Origin: Gemmatimonadales bacterium
GTDB taxonomy: Bacteria; Gemmatimonadota; Gemmatimonadetes; Gemmatimonadales; GWC2-71-9
DNA: 48,913 nucleotides
Direction of reading: 5' to 3'
NCBI GenBank assembly: GCA_036265815.1
Contig: DATAOI010000119.1
Location: 1-48,913 of the forward strand
The number at the start of each line of letters is the position of its first letter. Position 1 is the stretch's first letter. Shown here one piece after another: positions 8,753 through 18,299 of the stretch. The notes under the pieces are model-generated. The model was not told the DNA's origin. It saw nothing but the letters and a program-made list of their open reading frames with translations, and did not search any database. The position numbers and the translations under genes are program-made.

Positions 8753-10093
8753 TCAACAGATCCCGATGACCACATCCATGACGTTGGTTCCGGTGAGGCC
8801 CGGGCGGAGCAGGGCGCCGGCCGCGTCCAGGGCATGGTAGGCATCGTGGGCAGCGAGGTCCCGCGCCGGATCGCGCCCCGCATCCTGCACGGCATCCCAG
8901 GTGCGGCCGTCCACGATGGCTCCAGCAGCGTCGGTTGGTCCGTCCCGGCCATCGGTACCGGCGGCGAGCAGGGCGGGCCCAGTCCTCGTGCCTGCAAGCG
9001 TCCGGGCCGCGGCCAGGGCCAGCTCCTGACAACGGCCTCCCATGCCGGCCGACGAGCCGAGGGTCACGGTCGTCTCCCCTCCCCAGATGATGCACCGGGT
9101 ACTGGCCTCAGGTTGCGGGATCTCCCCGCGACCGCAATGTTGGAGGAGTAAAGCGGCTACACTCGCTCCGGCCGCCGCCGCCTCCCCGGCGAGCGGCGTC
9201 CCCTCAATCACCGGAGCGAGGCCCAACTCGGCCGCCCGCTTGGCCGCAGCTTCGAGGGCCAGCCTGTTACTGGCGATCAGCTCGACGGACACCCGCGCGA
9301 AGGCCTGATCGCCAGGCTTTGGCGTCTCCGGCTTTTCTCCGGCCTCGACAGCGGTGACCAGGCGGCGGGCAGTCTGTGGCACGCGGTCCCAGAGCTTCGA
9401 CTCCTGGAGCAGCCGGCGCACGTCGGCCGCGGTGGTCGGGTCGGGAACGCAGGGACCGGAGCCGATCGAGGCGAGGTCGTCGCCGATGACGTCGGACACC
9501 GCGTAGACCCGGACGCGGGCCGGGGCGAGTGCCAAGGCGAGCCGGCCGCCGCCCCAACGGGAGAAGCGCTTCCGGATCCGGTTCATGGCCGTGATGTCGA
9601 GACCGGAGCCGAGCAGCAACGCGTAGAGCCCGGACAGCTCGGCAGGGGAGAGCCCCTCCTCGGGTGCGCCGATGAGGCTGGTGGTTCCGCCTGACAGGAG
9701 CACCCACACCTCGTCGTCCGGGCCAACCCGCGTGGCGGTCTGCTCCAGGGCCAGGGCGGCCTCCAGCGATCCGGCACCGGGCTCGGGGTGGTCACCGCGG
9801 ACAACGCGGAGGCGAGGGTGGGGAGACGAATCATCGGCCGGCCCGACGATCAGCCCGCCGGCGGGCTCAGCACCCCACTCCGCCAGCACCTCGACGGCGG
9901 CCCGCGCCATGGGGCATGCGGCCTTGCCGAGAGCCACGACCCAGCGGTGCGCCCGCGAGTCGGGGTGGAGACCGCGGAGCCGGCGCGCGAGGGCTGGGGC
10001 TGGGTCAACCGCTGCTGTAGCAACGGTATACAGCTCAACCAGCAGCTCGCGACTGGCCGGGATGGCGGTGCGATCGGCAGGGAAAGAGACCAA
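8753..10093 (-). CDS. gckA: glycerate 2-kinase (MOFRL/GckA family)
   Basis: 446 residues, usual for this class. It phosphorylates D-glycerate to 2-phosphoglycerate, the step that returns serine-cycle carbon to lower glycolysis. Family landmarks: VVALGKAACPMA near the N-terminus, VWVLLSGGTTSLI, the SDVIGDDLASIGSGP loop and the C-terminal MOFRL part with GGETTVTLGS, GGRCQELALAAA and AGTDGRDGPTDAAGA. The start is a TTG at 10093 with only a weak AAGG upstream; no better start precedes the conserved part. It is divergent from the sga operon and converges on the LytR_C gene with 21 bases between the stops. Confidence 0.92.
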   Translation of the reverse strand: MVSFPADRTAIPASRELLVELYTVATAAVDPAPALARRLRGLHPDSRAHRWVVALGKAACPMARAAVEVLAEWGAEPAGGLIVGPADDSSPHPRLRVVRGDHPEPGAGSLEAALALEQTATRVGPDDEVWVLLSGGTTSLIGAPEEGLSPAELSGLYALLLGSGLDITAMNRIRKRFSRWGGGRLALALAPARVRVYAVSDVIGDDLASIGSGPCVPDPTTAADVRRLLQESKLWDRVPQTARRLVTAVEAGEKPETPKPGDQAFARVSVELIASNRLALEAAAKRAAELGLAPVIEGTPLAGEAAAAGASVAALLLQHCGRGEIPQPEASTRCIIWGGETTVTLGSSAGMGGRCQELALAAARTLAGTRTGPALLAAGTDGRDGPTDAAGAIVDGRTWDAVQDAGRDPARDLAAHDAYHALDAAGALLRPGLTGTNVMDVVIGIC

Positions 10094-10104
10094 GAAAGGC
10101 TACC

Positions 10105-10133
10105 TTGTGAAAAAAAGCACAAAGTGCTATACA
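10105..10133 (+). promoter_or_regulatory. sigma-70-type promoter for the serine-cycle operon
   Basis: TTGTGA at 10105-10110, a 17-base spacer and TATACA at 10128-10133. This matches four of six consensus positions in each box with ideal spacing. The aminotransferase ATG is about 100 bases downstream. It is the best promoter I can see in the 141-base divergent region. Confidence 0.55.
10106..10121. promoter_or_regulatory. CRP/FNR-like palindrome over the -35 region
   Basis: TGTGA, six A residues, then GCACA. This is the TGTGA-N6-TCACA architecture of CRP/FNR-family sites with one mismatch. It overlaps the -35 box and spacer of the proposed promoter. A second short palindrome, AGCAC-AAA-GTGCT, overlaps it at 10116-10128. 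Position suggests repression or competition at this promoter, or activation of divergent gckA; the regulator is unknown. Confidence 0.4.
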
Positions 10134-10234
10134 TGGGTTGACGCATAATTATTCGGGCTGCCTTGCAATCTACTTACGCCCGGCGGCGGCGTCGCCCGTT
10201 TCGCCCCGCTCCATCTTCGACCGAGGTTTCGCGC

Positions 10235-11476
10235 ATGGCCGGCCGCAACTTTCTCTTCGTCCCCGGGCCTACCAATGTGCCCGACCGTGTCCTCCGCGCC
10301 ATGCACATCGCGATGGAGGACCATCGCTCCTCCGCGTTCCCCGCGCTCGCCACGCCGGTGCTGGAGGATCTCAAGAAGATCTTCCGGACCACCTCGGGCC
10401 AGGCGTTCATCTTTCCGGCCACCGGCACGGGGGGCTGGGAGGCTGCCCTCAGCAACACGCTCTCGCCCGGCGATCGGGTGCTGGCCTCGCGATACGGCCA
10501 GTTCAGCCACCTGTGGATCGACCTGGCCCAGCGCATCGGCCTCAAGGTCGACGTGCTCGATGTCGAGTGGGGCGAGGGTGCGCCGCTCGACCGGATCGAG
10601 GAGGCGCTGGTGGCCGACAAGGCGCACGAGATCAAAGGCGTGCTGGTGGTGCACAACGAGACCGCCACCGGGGTCACCAGCGACGTGGCCGGCGCCCGCA
10701 AGGCAATCGATCGCGCCAAGCATCCGGCGCTGCTCTACGTCGACGGTGTGAGCTCGATCGGCAGTCTCGATTTCCGGATGGACGAGTGGGGTGTGGACCT
10801 CGCCGTGACCGGCTCCCAGAAAGGCCTGATGCTGCCGGCCGGCCTGGGCATCGTCGCGGCCAGTCCCAAAGCGCTCGCCCGGCGGGAGCAGGCCAGGTGC
10901 GCGCGGGTGTTCTTCGATTTCGGCGACATGCTGAAGGCAACCGCCACCGGGTATTTCCCCTACACTCCCTCGCTGCCGCTCCTCTATGGGCTGCGCGAAT
11001 CGATCGACATGCTGCTGGAGGAGGGGCTGGAGAACGTCTACGCCCGGCACCACCGGCTGGCCGAGGGTGTGCGGCTGGCGGTGAAGGCATGGGGACTCGA
11101 GCTCTGCGCCCGCGCGCCCAGGTGGTACTCGGACACAGTGAGCGCGATCCTGGTGCCGCCCGGTGTCAACGGCGCCGACGTGATCGACGTGGCCTACCGG
11201 CGCTACGATCTCGCGCTGGGCGCCGGCCTGGCGCGGATGGCGGGCAAGCTGTTCCGCATCGGCCACCTGGGCGACCTGAACGAGCTGATGCTGCTCGGCG
11301 CTCTCGCCGGCGCAGAGATGGCCATGCGGGATGTCGGCATCAAGGTCACCCCGGGCAGCGGCGTCGCCGCGGCGTCGGAGTACTATCGCGGCACCGCCAA
11401 GGCGTTGCCCACTCGCGAGAGTGCGCCCCGCGCGCCCGACGCGCAGCCCGCCGTCGCGGCCGCCGGAGCCCGATGA
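10235..11476 (+). CDS. sgaA: serine-glyoxylate aminotransferase
   Basis: 413 residues. A class V PLP aminotransferase that converts serine and glyoxylate to hydroxypyruvate and glycine. The N-terminal FLFVPGPTNVPDRVLRAM and the PLP region TGSQKGLMLPAGLG, with Schiff-base Lys196, are characteristic. The preceding VDGVSSIGSL is the class V cofactor-binding Asp region. The C-terminus has an extra Ala/Pro-rich tail of about 25 residues. ATG at 10235 is chosen because it directly precedes the conserved motif; upstream in-frame codons lie in the regulatory region. First gene of the rightward operon, overlapping mcl by ATGA. Confidence 0.93.
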   Translation: MAGRNFLFVPGPTNVPDRVLRAMHIAMEDHRSSAFPALATPVLEDLKKIFRTTSGQAFIFPATGTGGWEAALSNTLSPGDRVLASRYGQFSHLWIDLAQRIGLKVDVLDVEWGEGAPLDRIEEALVADKAHEIKGVLVVHNETATGVTSDVAGARKAIDRAKHPALLYVDGVSSIGSLDFRMDEWGVDLAVTGSQKGLMLPAGLGIVAASPKALARREQARCARVFFDFGDMLKATATGYFPYTPSLPLLYGLRESIDMLLEEGLENVYARHHRLAEGVRLAVKAWGLELCARAPRWYSDTVSAILVPPGVNGADVIDVAYRRYDLALGAGLARMAGKLFRIGHLGDLNELMLLGALAGAEMAMRDVGIKVTPGSGVAAASEYYRGTAKALPTRESAPRAPDAQPAVAAAGAR

Positions 11477-12414
11477 GCCACACCCGGCACGAACCGGCGC
11501 GCCCGCGGCTGCAACGGAGCGAGCTGGCGGTGCCGGGCTCGCAACCGGCGCTGTTCGGCAAGGCGCTGGAAGGGAGCGCGGACTACATCTTCCTCGATCT
11601 GGAGGACGCGGTCGCGCCGGGCGACAAGGAGCGGGCCCGCGCCAACGTGATCGCCGGGCTCAAGGAGCACGACTGGCGCGGCCGCGGGAAGACGATCTGC
11701 GTCCGGATCAACGGGATCGACACGCACTACATGTACCGGGATCTGGTCGACGTGGTCGAGCAGGCGGGCCATTGGCTCGATACCGTTCTGATTCCCAAAG
11801 TGGGCGTGCCGGCCGACGTCTATTTGGTCGATGCGCTGCTCACCCAGATCGAGAGCGCCAGGGGAATTCCTCACCGCATCGGGATCGACGTGCTGATCGA
11901 GACGGCGCTCGGCATGGCCCATATCGAGGCCATCGCGCAGTCGAGCCGCCGGCTCGAGGCGATGCACTTCGGGGTCGCGGACTACGCGGCGAGCTGCCGG
12001 GCGCGCACCGTCAGCATCGGCGGCCTCAACCCGGACTACCCCGGCGACCAGTGGCACGCCGGCCTCGCCCGGTTGGTCGTGGCCTGCCGGGCCTACGGAC
12101 TCCGCCCGATCGATGGTCCCTTCGGTGACTTCAAGGACCCGGACGGCTACCTCGCCGCGGCTCGCCGCGGCGCCGCGCTTGGCATCGAAGGGAAGTGGGC
12201 CATCCATCCGTCGCAGATCGATCTCGCCAACCGGGTGTTCACCCCTCCGGCGGCGGAAGTGGAGCGGGCTCAGCGCATCCTGGCGGCGCTGGACGAGGCG
12301 GCGCGGGACGGCCGCGGCGCGGCGCAGCTCGACGGCAAGATGATCGACGCGGCGTCCGCCCGGATGGCGCAGAACGTGGTCGATACGGCGCGGGCGATCG
12401 GGACACCGCACTGA
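11473..12414 (+). CDS. mcl: malyl-CoA lyase
   Basis: 313 residues, CitE-like TIM barrel. It cleaves malyl-CoA to acetyl-CoA and glyoxylate. Motifs: [68 protein letters not shown] and GVADYAAS. The last third carries [14 protein letters not shown] and [14 protein letters not shown]. These closely resemble the methylotroph Mcl sequence as I remember it, more than citrate lyase beta. Its place between the aminotransferase and malate-CoA ligase genes supports the serine-cycle role. Other substrates such as beta-methylmalyl-CoA cannot be excluded. Confidence 0.92.
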   Translation: MSHTRHEPARPRLQRSELAVPGSQPALFGKALEGSADYIFLDLEDAVAPGDKERARANVIAGLKEHDWRGRGKTICVRINGIDTHYMYRDLVDVVEQAGHWLDTVLIPKVGVPADVYLVDALLTQIESARGIPHRIGIDVLIETALGMAHIEAIAQSSRRLEAMHFGVADYAASCRARTVSIGGLNPDYPGDQWHAGLARLVVACRAYGLRPIDGPFGDFKDPDGYLAAARRGAALGIEGKWAIHPSQIDLANRVFTPPAAEVERAQRILAALDEAARDGRGAAQLDGKMIDAASARMAQNVVDTARAIGTPH

Positions 12415-12420
12415 CTCAAC

Positions 12421-12425
12421 GGAGG
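12421..12425 (+). promoter_or_regulatory. ribosome-binding site fixing the mtkA start
   Basis: GGAGG, six bases before the GTG at 12432. It is one of few clear Shine-Dalgarno sites in this operon and selects that GTG over the longer open frame that runs back into mcl. Confidence 0.75.
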
Positions 12426-12431
12426 TCATCC

Positions 12432-13658
12432 GTGGATATCCACGAGTACCAGGCCAAGGAGCTTCTCGCCGGCTTCGGCGTGGCGATTCCGCGCGGCGGC
12501 GTGGCGTACAGCCCGGAGCAGGCGGTCTACCGGGCCTCGGAGATCGGTGGCGCGCGCTGGGCGGTGAAGGCCCAGATCCATTCCGGCGCCCGGGGCAAGG
12601 CCGGCGGCATCAAGCTCTGCTCCAACGAGGATGAGGTGCGCCAGGCGGCCAAGAGCCTCCTGGGAAAGCGGCTGGTGACCCACCAGACGGGGCCCGAAGG
12701 CCGGGTGGTCCATCGGTTGTACGTCGAGGCCGCGGTGCCGATCGAGCGGGAGATCTACCTGGGCCTGGTGCTCGACCGGAAGAGCGAGCGGATCATGGTG
12801 GTCGCCTCGGCGCAGGGCGGAATGGAGATCGAGGAGATCGCCCGGAACTCCCCGGACACCATCGTCCGCGAGGTGGTCGAGCCGGCCGTCGGCATGACCG
12901 CTTTCCAGGCCCGCGAGGTGGCCTTCGGACTGGGACTCACCCCGGCGCAGGTGAGCCGGGCCGTCACCACGCTGCTTGGCGCCTATCGCGCCTTCCGCGA
13001 TCTCGACGCCACCATGGTGGAGATCAACCCGCTGGTGCTCACCACCGATGGACAGGTGCTGGCGCTCGATTGCAAGATGACCTTCGACGACAATGCGATG
13101 TTCCGCCGGCCCAACGTGAGCGAGCTGCGGGACTACGCCGAGGAGGATCCCCGCGAGGCGCAAGCGGCGGAGCACGGGCTCAACTACGTGGCGCTGGACG
13201 GGAACATCGGGTGCATCATCAACGGCGCCGGCCTCGCCATGGCCACGATGGACATGATCAAGCACGCCGGCGGCTCGCCGGCCAACTTTCTCGACGTGGG
13301 CGGCGGTGCCTCTCCCGACCGGGTGGCGGCCGCGTTCCGGCTGGTCCTCTCGGATCCCAATATCGAAGCCATGCTGGTGAACATCTTTGCCGGCATCAAC
13401 CGGTGCGACTGGGTGGCGCAGGGCGTGGTGCAGGCCACCCGGGAGACCCAGCTCACCATTCCACTGGTGGTGCGGCTGGCCGGCACCAACGTCGAGGAGG
13501 GGCGCCGCATCCTCCATGACAGCGGGCTCCCCATCATCACCGCGGAGACTCTCTCGGAAGCCGCCGACCGGGTGGTCGCGGCGCTCACGACCAGGCGCAC
13601 CCCCGCGGGCCCCGGCCGGGCCTCGGGCGACGTCGCCGGAGGCAACGGACAGCCATGA
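12432..13658 (+). CDS. mtkA: malate-CoA ligase beta subunit
   Basis: 408 residues. ATP-grasp subunit that, with MtkB, forms malyl-CoA from malate, CoA and ATP. It begins [17 protein letters not shown] and has [18 protein letters not shown], then [12 protein letters not shown] and the C-terminal [13 protein letters not shown] and [13 protein letters not shown]. The SucC family shares the fold, but the QTGPEG stretch, [13 protein letters not shown]-like region and operon partners fit MtkA rather than succinyl-CoA synthetase. A tail of about 20 residues ([12 protein letters not shown] onwards) is extra. The GTG start has a strong GGAGG. The stop overlaps mtkB by ATGA. Confidence 0.9.
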   Translation: MDIHEYQAKELLAGFGVAIPRGGVAYSPEQAVYRASEIGGARWAVKAQIHSGARGKAGGIKLCSNEDEVRQAAKSLLGKRLVTHQTGPEGRVVHRLYVEAAVPIEREIYLGLVLDRKSERIMVVASAQGGMEIEEIARNSPDTIVREVVEPAVGMTAFQAREVAFGLGLTPAQVSRAVTTLLGAYRAFRDLDATMVEINPLVLTTDGQVLALDCKMTFDDNAMFRRPNVSELRDYAEEDPREAQAAEHGLNYVALDGNIGCIINGAGLAMATMDMIKHAGGSPANFLDVGGGASPDRVAAAFRLVLSDPNIEAMLVNIFAGINRCDWVAQGVVQATRETQLTIPLVVRLAGTNVEEGRRILHDSGLPIITAETLSEAADRVVAALTTRRTPAGPGRASGDVAGGNGQP

Positions 13659-14569
13659 GCATCCTCATCGACGAGACCACCCCTGTCATCGTGCAGGGCT
13701 TCACCGGGGACAAGGCCACCTTCCACGCCCGCGAGATGATCGCATACGGCACCAAGGTGGTGGGCGGGGTGACGCCCGGCAAAGGCGGGACCCGGCACCT
13801 CGATCGTCCGGTGTTCAACACGGTGAAGGAGGCGGTGCGGGAGACCGGCGCCACCGCCAGCATCGTGTTCGTGCCGGCCGCCTTCTGCGGCGACTCGATC
13901 ATGGAGGCGGCCAACGCGGGCATCCGCTTCATCGTCACCATCACCGACGGGATTCCGGCGCAGGACATGATGATGGTCAAGCGCTACCTCTGGCGCTTCC
14001 CCAAGGAGCGGCGCACCACCCTGATCGGCCCCAACTGCGCCGGCGTCATCAGCGCCGGCAAGGCGATGCTCGGCATCATGCCCGGGCACATCTACTCGCG
14101 GGGAAGCGTCGGCCTGGTGACCCGGTCGGGCACGCTGGGGTACGAGGCGGCCTCACAGATGAACGATCTCGGTATCGGGCAGAGCACCAGCGTGGGGATC
14201 GGCGGCGACCCGATCAACGGCAGCTCCTTCGTCGACATGCTCAAGCTGTTCGAGCAGGATCCGGAGACCGACGCGGTGGTGATGATCGGCGAGATCGGCG
14301 GTCCCCAGGAGGCCGAGGCCGCGCTGTTCGTGAAGGAGAACATGACCAAGCCCGTCATCGGCTACGTCGCGGGCCTGACCGCGCCCAAGGGCCGCCGCAT
14401 GGGGCACGCCGGGGCCATCATCTCCGCTTTCGGCGACACCGCCGCGGAGAAGGCCGAGATCATGCGCTCCGCCGGTCTCACCGTAGCCCCCAGCCCGGCC
14501 GAGCTGGGCGCCACGGTGGCGGCGGCGCTGGCCAAGAAGCCGTCGCGGCGCAGGGTCGTCGCGCAGTGA
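13655..14569 (+). CDS. mtkB: malate-CoA ligase alpha subunit
   Basis: 304 residues. CoA-binding and phosphohistidine subunit of the ligase. Visible: [60 protein letters not shown] and the active-site His in [12 protein letters not shown], which is transiently phosphorylated in this family. SucD would be the alternative, but direct coupling to mtkA and the surrounding mcl, sga and ppc favour malate. Overlaps the next gene by GTGA. Confidence 0.9.
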   Translation: MSILIDETTPVIVQGFTGDKATFHAREMIAYGTKVVGGVTPGKGGTRHLDRPVFNTVKEAVRETGATASIVFVPAAFCGDSIMEAANAGIRFIVTITDGIPAQDMMMVKRYLWRFPKERRTTLIGPNCAGVISAGKAMLGIMPGHIYSRGSVGLVTRSGTLGYEAASQMNDLGIGQSTSVGIGGDPINGSSFVDMLKLFEQDPETDAVVMIGEIGGPQEAEAALFVKENMTKPVIGYVAGLTAPKGRRMGHAGAIISAFGDTAAEKAEIMRSAGLTVAPSPAELGATVAAALAKKPSRRRVVAQ

Positions 14570-15537
14570 CTGCCCGGCCCACCGTGGTCGTCACCCGGCG
14601 GCTTCCCGGGCCGGTGGAGGAAGAGCTGGCGCGCGACTTCGACGCGCGGCTCAACACGGAGGACACGCCGCTCGGCCCGGCGGGGCTGCAGGCCGCGTTG
14701 CGGAGCGCTGACGCCCTCCTCTGCACCGTCACCGACAAGCTCTCCGCGGAGGTGCTGTCGGTCGAGCCCCGCCGGGCCAGGCTGCTCGCCAACTTCGGGG
14801 TTGGCTTCAATCACATCGACGTTGAGGCCGCCAAGGCTCGCGGGCTGGCGGTGTCCAATACCCCCGATGTGCTCACCGACGCCACCGCCGATACGGCGCT
14901 CACACTGCTGCTCATGGTGGCGCGCCGGGCCGGGGAAGGGGAGCGCCACATCCGCTCTGGGCAGTGGACCGGCTGGCGCCCCACCCACATGGTGGGCACC
15001 CAGGTCACCGGCAAAACCCTGGGTCTGGTGGGAATGGGGCGGATCGCGCGGGCCGTGGCGCAGCGGGCGCACGGCTTCGGGATGAAGGTGATCTTTCACG
15101 ACCCGTATCCGCCGCCGCCCGAGGTGGCCGCCGCCCTGGGAGCCGAGCCTCGCGCGACCCTGGAGCAGGTGCTGGGCGAGGCGGACTTCGTCTCGCTCCA
15201 CTGTCCCGCCACGCCCGAGACCCATCACCTGATGAACCGCGAGCGCCTCGGGCTGCTTCGGCGGGATGCCTTCCTGGTGAACACGGCGCGGGGAGATGTG
15301 GTGGACGAGGCGGCGCTGGTCGAGGCCCTTGCGGCCGGCCGCCTCGCCGGCGCCGCGCTCGACGTCTACGAGAAGGAGCCGCAGGTCACGCCCGCGCTCC
15401 TCGCCATGGAGAACGTGGTCCTGCTTCCCCACCTCGGCAGCGCTACCCGGGAGACCCGTGTGGCCATGGGCCGCCGCGCCGTCGAGAACCTTCGCCTCTT
15501 CTTCAACGGATCGCCCCTCCGCGATCGCGTCGTGTGA
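14566..15537 (+). CDS. hprA: hydroxypyruvate/glyoxylate reductase
   Basis: 323 residues, D-2-hydroxyacid dehydrogenase family of GRHPR type. It reduces hydroxypyruvate to D-glycerate, and usually glyoxylate to glycolate. NAD(P) loop: [15 protein letters not shown]. Catalytic elements: [13 protein letters not shown] for the Arg region, then the Glu in DVYEKEPQV and the His in [12 protein letters not shown]. Start GTG at 14566 overlaps the mtkB stop and sits just before the conserved N-terminal [10 protein letters not shown]. Supplies the glycerate used by divergent gckA. Confidence 0.9.
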   Translation: MTARPTVVVTRRLPGPVEEELARDFDARLNTEDTPLGPAGLQAALRSADALLCTVTDKLSAEVLSVEPRRARLLANFGVGFNHIDVEAAKARGLAVSNTPDVLTDATADTALTLLLMVARRAGEGERHIRSGQWTGWRPTHMVGTQVTGKTLGLVGMGRIARAVAQRAHGFGMKVIFHDPYPPPPEVAAALGAEPRATLEQVLGEADFVSLHCPATPETHHLMNRERLGLLRRDAFLVNTARGDVVDEAALVEALAAGRLAGAALDVYEKEPQVTPALLAMENVVLLPHLGSATRETRVAMGRRAVENLRLFFNGSPLRDRVV

Positions 15538-18299
15538 CCCACACGGCCATCGAGCCGTTCACCGCCACGGACCTGCCGGAATCGCCGGACCCCGTCGCGG
15601 CCAGCGCGGCGCATTACGCCAACGAAGTCGTCGACCTGCTCTCCGGGCTGTTGCTGAGCCTGGTGCGCCAGCGGGCGCCCGATGTCGAGCCGGTGCTCCG
15701 GGGGGAGCGCCCCCCGGCCGAGCTGAGTCCCGAGCTGCTGGCCCGCACCCTCCAGGTGCAGGGGATCTGGTTCCAGCTGCTCAATATCGCGGAGCAGAAC
15801 GCGGCCATGCGCCGCCGCCGGCAGATCGAGGCGGAGCGGGGATACGAGCAGGTCCGAGGCACCTTCGCCCAGATCATCGCCGAAGCGGCGGTCTCCCGGG
15901 TGCCCGCCGATGCCCTGCGCACCTTGCTCGAGCGACTGCGGGTCCGGCCCGTTCTCACCGCCCATCCCACCGAAGCCAAGCGGGTCACCGTCCTGGAGAA
16001 GCATCGGCGGATTTATCGCCGACTGGTGGACCTCGAGTCACCCCGCTGGACGCCGCGTGAGCGCCAGTCGCTGATCGATGGGCTCCGGAATGAGATCGAG
16101 CTCCTCTGGCTGACCGGTGAGCTCCGCCTCTCCAAGCCGACGGTGCCCCAGGAGGTGTTCTGGGGACTGCACTTCTTCAACGAGACCCTGTTCGAAGCGG
16201 TGCGAGAGCTGCTGGAGAAGACGGAGCGGGTGCTGGCCCAGTATTACCCGGGCGAGCAATTCGTGGTGCCGCCATTCTTCCAGTTCGGCAGTTGGATCGG
16301 CGGCGACCGGGACGGCAATCCCTTCGTCACCAACGAGGTCACTCACAGCACGCTGCTGGAGAACCGGCTCACCAGTCTGCGCCGCTACCGGCAGCGGGTG
16401 GAGGAGCTGGTCCGGGCGCTCAGCATCACCGAGCGCGCCGCCCCCCCGTCGGATCGGTTCCGGACCGCCCTGGAGCGGGAGCTCGAGGTCACCGGCGAGG
16501 CCGAGACGATCGCCGCGCGGAACCCGGGCGAGCTGCTCCGCCAGTATCTCGTCTGCATGGTGCGCCGGCTGGCGGTGATGATCGCCGCCACCGAGCGGGG
16601 CGATACCCGGGTCGATCCCGCCGGATACGCCTCGGCCGATGCGTTGATCGCGGATCTCACCTTGATCGAGGACGAGCTGACCAGCGGCAGCCGCCCCGAG
16701 CTCGCCAGCGCGATCGTTCGGCCGGTGCGGCGGGAGGTGGAGTCGTTCCGCTTCAGCACGGTCCGGCTCGACGTCCGGGAGAACACCACCAAGCTCAATG
16801 CGGCGCTGCAGGACCTCTGGCGCGCCATGACCGGATCGGCAGGCGACCCGCCCGACGACGCCTGGCGTGGATGGGTCGCGGGCGAGCTGACGCGGCCGCT
16901 GGTGCCGGGGGAACCGTCGTGCGCGCTTTCCTCGGAGTCGGAGGAGACGCTGGGGATGTTCTCTCTGGTGCGGCGGCTTCGCGAGGAGATCGATCGGGAG
17001 GCGTTCGGCGCCTTCGTGCTCAGCATGACCCGAAGCGTGAGCGACGTGCTGGGAGCGTATCTCCTGGCCAAGCACGCCGGGCTCTTCGCCGACACGGCGG
17101 GCGTCGAGAGCTGCACCCTACCCATCGTGCCACTGTTCGAGACCATCGACGACCTGCAGCGGGCCCCGGCGATCATGCGCGAACTCCTCGGCGTGCCCCT
17201 CGTGCGCCGCAGCGTGCGGGCCCAGGGCGGCGTGCAGGAGGTGATGATCGGCTACTCTGACTCCAACAAGGACGGGGGTTTTCTCACCTCGAACTGGGAG
17301 CTGTACAAGGCCCAGATCAAGCTGACCCGGCTGGGGAAAGAGATCGGGGTGCCGATCGCCTTCTTTCATGGCCGCGGCGGCTCGGTCAGCCGGGGTGGGG
17401 CGCCCACCGGGCGGGCGATCGCGGCGCAGCCGGCCGGCTCGATCCAGGGCCGCATGCGGATCACCGAGCAGGGCGAGGTGGTCTCGTTCAAGTATGCCAA
17501 CCGGGGTACGGCCCAGTACCAGATCGAGCTGCTCGCCGCCAGCGTGTTCGAGCATACCCTCAAGTCGGAGCGGGAGCAGGCCCTGGCACCCACGGCCGAG
17601 TTCGATGAGGCGATGGAGGCGCTGTCCGGCGCCGCGCAGGCGGCCTACCGGCAGCTCATCGATCATCCCGACCTGCTGGCCTACTACCAGGCCGCGAGCC
17701 CGCTGGAAGAGATCTCACTGCTCAACCTCGGTTCCCGGCCGGCCCGGCGCTTCGGGGCGCGATCGCTCAGCGATCTCAGGGCCATTCCCTGGGTCTTCGC
17801 CTGGTCGCAGAACCGGCACTTCGTGCCCGGCTGGTTCGGGGTGGGCACCGGCCTGCTCACATTTCTTCAGGTGAGGGGCGAGCGGGGGGCCACGCTGGTC
17901 CGGCGGATGTTCGACGATTCCCGGCTGTTCCGCCTGATCGTGGACGAAGTGGAGAAAACCCTCTCCTACGTCGATCTCGGGGTCGCCCGGGAGTACGCCG
18001 AACTGGTGCCGGACGAGCGCGTGCGGGAGAGTGTGTTCGGCGTGATCGAGGAGGAGTATCATCGGACGGTGCAGGCCGTGCTGCGGATCAGCGGCGACGC
18101 CGGCCTGGCCCAGCGCTTTCCCCGGTTCCGCCGGAAGCTGGCCCGCCGGCTCCCGATGTTGAATCAGATCTCCCGCCAGCAGATCGAGCTGCTGCGCCGG
18201 TTCCGGGAATCCGGCGGCGACCGCACCCAGGAAGAGCAGCTCTCGGCGCTGCTGCTGTCGATCAACTGTATCGCGGCAGGATTCGGGGCTACTGGTTAG
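15534..18299 (+). CDS. ppc: phosphoenolpyruvate carboxylase
   Basis: 921 residues, normal bacterial length. It carboxylates PEP to oxaloacetate, the CO2-fixing step of the serine cycle. Catalytic His144 lies in [11 protein letters not shown]. Other motifs: [15 protein letters not shown], the second signature [12 protein letters not shown] near 570, the Gly-rich loop [12 protein letters not shown] near 611-622 and [13 protein letters not shown]. The C-terminus ends FGATG where most family members end in NTG; the final TG needed near the active site is kept. Start GTG at 15534 overlaps hprA. The 3' end overlaps rlmN from the other strand by 11 bases. Confidence 0.96.
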   Translation: MTHTAIEPFTATDLPESPDPVAASAAHYANEVVDLLSGLLLSLVRQRAPDVEPVLRGERPPAELSPELLARTLQVQGIWFQLLNIAEQNAAMRRRRQIEAERGYEQVRGTFAQIIAEAAVSRVPADALRTLLERLRVRPVLTAHPTEAKRVTVLEKHRRIYRRLVDLESPRWTPRERQSLIDGLRNEIELLWLTGELRLSKPTVPQEVFWGLHFFNETLFEAVRELLEKTERVLAQYYPGEQFVVPPFFQFGSWIGGDRDGNPFVTNEVTHSTLLENRLTSLRRYRQRVEELVRALSITERAAPPSDRFRTALERELEVTGEAETIAARNPGELLRQYLVCMVRRLAVMIAATERGDTRVDPAGYASADALIADLTLIEDELTSGSRPELASAIVRPVRREVESFRFSTVRLDVRENTTKLNAALQDLWRAMTGSAGDPPDDAWRGWVAGELTRPLVPGEPSCALSSESEETLGMFSLVRRLREEIDREAFGAFVLSMTRSVSDVLGAYLLAKHAGLFADTAGVESCTLPIVPLFETIDDLQRAPAIMRELLGVPLVRRSVRAQGGVQEVMIGYSDSNKDGGFLTSNWELYKAQIKLTRLGKEIGVPIAFFHGRGGSVSRGGAPTGRAIAAQPAGSIQGRMRITEQGEVVSFKYANRGTAQYQIELLAASVFEHTLKSEREQALAPTAEFDEAMEALSGAAQAAYRQLIDHPDLLAYYQAASPLEEISLLNLGSRPARRFGARSLSDLRAIPWVFAWSQNRHFVPGWFGVGTGLLTFLQVRGERGATLVRRMFDDSRLFRLIVDEVEKTLSYVDLGVAREYAELVPDERVRESVFGVIEEEYHRTVQAVLRISGDAGLAQRFPRFRRKLARRLPMLNQISRQQIELLRRFRESGGDRTQEEQLSALLLSINCIAAGFGATG

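Noticed and set aside
10138-10143. TTGACG as -35 box for sgaA
   Set aside because: No acceptable -10 box lies 16-18 bases downstream; the TTGTGA/TATACA pair just upstream is better spaced.
12432-14569. Calling the two ligase genes succinyl-CoA synthetase (sucCD)
   Set aside because: Operon context with mcl, sgaA, hprA and ppc, and MtkA-like motifs such as QTGPEG, make malate-CoA ligase the better call.
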